Below, one piece after another: positions 62,783 to 64,000 of a stretch of 64,000 nucleotides of DNA; within the stretch, counting starts at the first letter, position 1, and every line of letters starts with the position of its first letter. The position numbers and the translations under genes were made by a program. The stretch is taken from NCBI GenBank assembly GCA_963761015.1, contig CAVXFL010000022.1, forward strand, positions 62,001 to 126,000, in the 5' to 3' direction. The notes below the pieces were generated by a model. That model made no database searches and was not told the origin of the DNA. It was given only the letters and a program-made list of their open reading frames with translations. The stretch comes from CAVXFL01 sp963761015. Its GTDB lineage: Bacteria > Pseudomonadota > Alphaproteobacteria > Acetobacterales > Acetobacteraceae.

Positions 62783-63455
62783 GGCGCTCTCCCCCGATCT
62801 GGCTGCGGTTCAATCCGGGATTCCCGGACAGCCGTTTGCCCCTTCGTAGCCGACCGTAGTCTTCGCTTGCGCCTTTCGGCAAGGATTTCTCGGGTCCAGC
62901 CTGCTCGATCCTCTTTTGCAGTGCCGCGAAGGCCCAAACGGCGGGCCTTCCCATCGACAGCTTCAATCCTTACCGTTTGAGAATGCAGGCAAATGCATCT
63001 GGACCGCATATCCATTCAACAATTGACCGATCTCAACGCCTACGTAGTGAAAATAGCTGTCGTGGTAATCTGTCGGGGTGAATTGGGTATTGGCCTGCTC
63101 CCATTGGAGCGCCACAATCTCGTTTATTGCCGGTCAGCTTCCGGGCCAGCATGTTGCAAAAGCGGACGTTCGAGATACGGCGCGATCTGGCCGAAACCGG
63201 AATGACAACTCTCGAATGCGGGGGCCGGGAATCTCCCGTTCGTTCCGCCTGAACCATTCGGCCGGTTTCGACCCGTGTCAGCCAATGGACCTCCAATCCG
63301 ACGGTCCCTGTAACGGACGTTCAGCTCCATATCGTGCCGACCACATTGCGGCCATTCCGGCCTTTTGTCAGAGGCCAGGACACCACAACAATCAGTCGTC
63401 TGTAGTCGATCGACGGGGAGAGCACAGTGGCACAGGCGGCTGGCCACAACGTAAC
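62783..63455. other. 673-base region without a supported gene
   Basis: Base composition drops here relative to the core genes. Several short open frames exist on both strands but none has a ribosome site plus family-like sequence. It marks the left border of a second AT-richer segment that includes the HEPN gene. Confidence 0.5.
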
Positions 63456-64000
63456 TCACATAATATCCCAGGCAACCGGGCGCCCAGAGGAATGATGCTG
63501 GACTAGGACGGCAATTTGACCAGGGGCTGCGCGTGAAATCCTGCCTTTCGCCTCAGAAAGATCACGAACCACACGCAATGCCTTCTGACGACCAAATTTC
63601 ATCAATCTCAGGCCCCGATCAGTGGGTTTTGTGATGTAGAGGTTGACGCCTGCCCTCCAGTCGCAGTTTCCATTTGCCCAATCATCAGATGAGGACAAGG
63701 ACTGTTCCATCGAGGAGGAGACGGAGACATCGAAGCACATTGCCACGCAAAGCAGGTCGGTCCTAAGCCCAGCGATGTCCGTTGCCGTTGGCGAATAACT
63801 AGCTGAGTGAGCACTACGATGGCGCCTGCGCACGATGTTCCTAACGACCTCTTGCACGGAGGGAACCCCAATACCGGCATCAGAAGCAAAAACCCTAAAT
63901 GACGCCCAGCAATCATTTACTTGAAGGCTCAAAAGAAAATTCTTCACACTCTCATCAGAAAGATTACCCGTATGATCTCCGGAAACAAACTTGCTAAATT
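63456..64000 (-). CDS. HEPN-domain protein (RiboL-PSP-HEPN/MAE_28990-like), 5' end outside the window
   Basis: The minus-strand frame is open from the window edge (FSKFVSGDHTGNLSDESVKN) to TGA at 63456; the GTG at 63947 is internal. FLLSLQVNDCWASFRVFASD, then VPSVQEVVRNIVRRRHRSAH with SASYSPTATDIAGLRTDLLC, has the HEPN layout: the RRHRSAH stretch supplies the Rx4H catalytic motif, followed by the second half of the helical bundle. HEPN proteins are RNases or structural partners in defence and toxin-antitoxin systems. The C-terminal 60 residues after SMEQSLSSSDDW look like a different small domain (VNLYITKPTDRGLRLMKFGR). Low GC suggests transfer. The N-terminal half, which would define the family, is not visible. 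Confidence 0.6.
   Translation of the reverse strand, partial: FSKFVSGDHTGNLSDESVKNFLLSLQVNDCWASFRVFASDAGIGVPSVQEVVRNIVRRRHRSAHSASYSPTATDIAGLRTDLLCVAMCFDVSVSSSMEQSLSSSDDWANGNCDWRAGVNLYITKPTDRGLRLMKFGRQKALRVVRDLSEAKGRISRAAPGQIAVLVQHHSSGRPVAWDIM

Noticed and set aside
63078..63506. 142-residue plus-strand frame
   Set aside because: No ribosome site, no signal or domain, odd composition, and it overlaps the end of the better supported HEPN gene.

Overview
The window comes from a high-GC alphaproteobacterium. Gene content and order point to Rhodospirillales, most likely Acetobacteraceae: rpmH-rnpA-yidD-yidC-engB in one run, lysA overlapping a TIGR02302/DUF4175 membrane protein, a zinc-ribbon (MJ0042) protein divergent from ftsEX-plsC, and DUF1150 beside an Hsp20. 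This placement is inference from content, not from a phylogenetic marker.

Layout. 1-2504: tyrosine catabolism, homogentisate dioxygenase and fumarylacetoacetase, both broken by frameshifts. 2602-4592: topoisomerase IV subunit B (parE). 4600-7830: an AT-richer accessory patch holding a DUF6680-like gene, a Gp49/HigB-type toxin with a broken HTH partner and a linked unknown gene, a tRNA-Val-like sequence, an IS1-type transposase remnant and two palindromic repeats. 9087-10447: copper delivery to cytochrome oxidase (SCO1, PCuAC and a CtaG remnant). 10803-20403: a complete tripartite RND pump of the MdtABC type with a NodT-type outer-membrane factor. 20405-30203: DUF488 protein, M20 peptidase, several low-complexity envelope proteins, a DUF6600 protein, a single-domain response regulator divergent from an unusual PAS/phosphotransfer/pseudo-receiver protein, SBP56 (methanethiol-oxidase family) and a DUF2125 protein. 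30307-37732: plsC, ftsX, ftsE, zinc-ribbon protein, DUF4175 protein and lysA. 37836-46678: solute-binding protein, DUF883 membrane pair, rpmH-rnpA-yidD-yidC-engB, a methyltransferase, a YXWV-type secreted protein, xth, apaG and folE. 46581-53188: repeat-rich secreted protein, FAD-linked oxidase, cupin, and a secreted diheme cytochrome c fused to five tandem BTRD1-like repeats. 53319-62782: B12-binding radical SAM protein, DUF1150, hsp20, def, fmt, VOC protein, AraC regulator, a MOSC-ferredoxin-reductase fusion and a branched-chain-type solute-binding protein. 63456-64000: the 3' part of a HEPN-domain protein running off the window.

Single-base frameshifts occur in at least 14 genes, including normally essential ones (parE, yidC, def). 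The simplest reading is that most are sequence or assembly errors and not real pseudogenes. Spans below therefore cover the whole inferred gene, and the approximate shift is given in the text. Dense damage in hmgA and the extra in-frame stop in the HTH gene are harder to explain that way.

The most unusual loci are the diheme cytochrome/BTRD1 repeat fusion (50320-52083), the LOV-like protein that has lost its photoactive cysteine, its ATPase domain and its receiver aspartate (25356-26429), and the HEPN-domain gene at the right edge.
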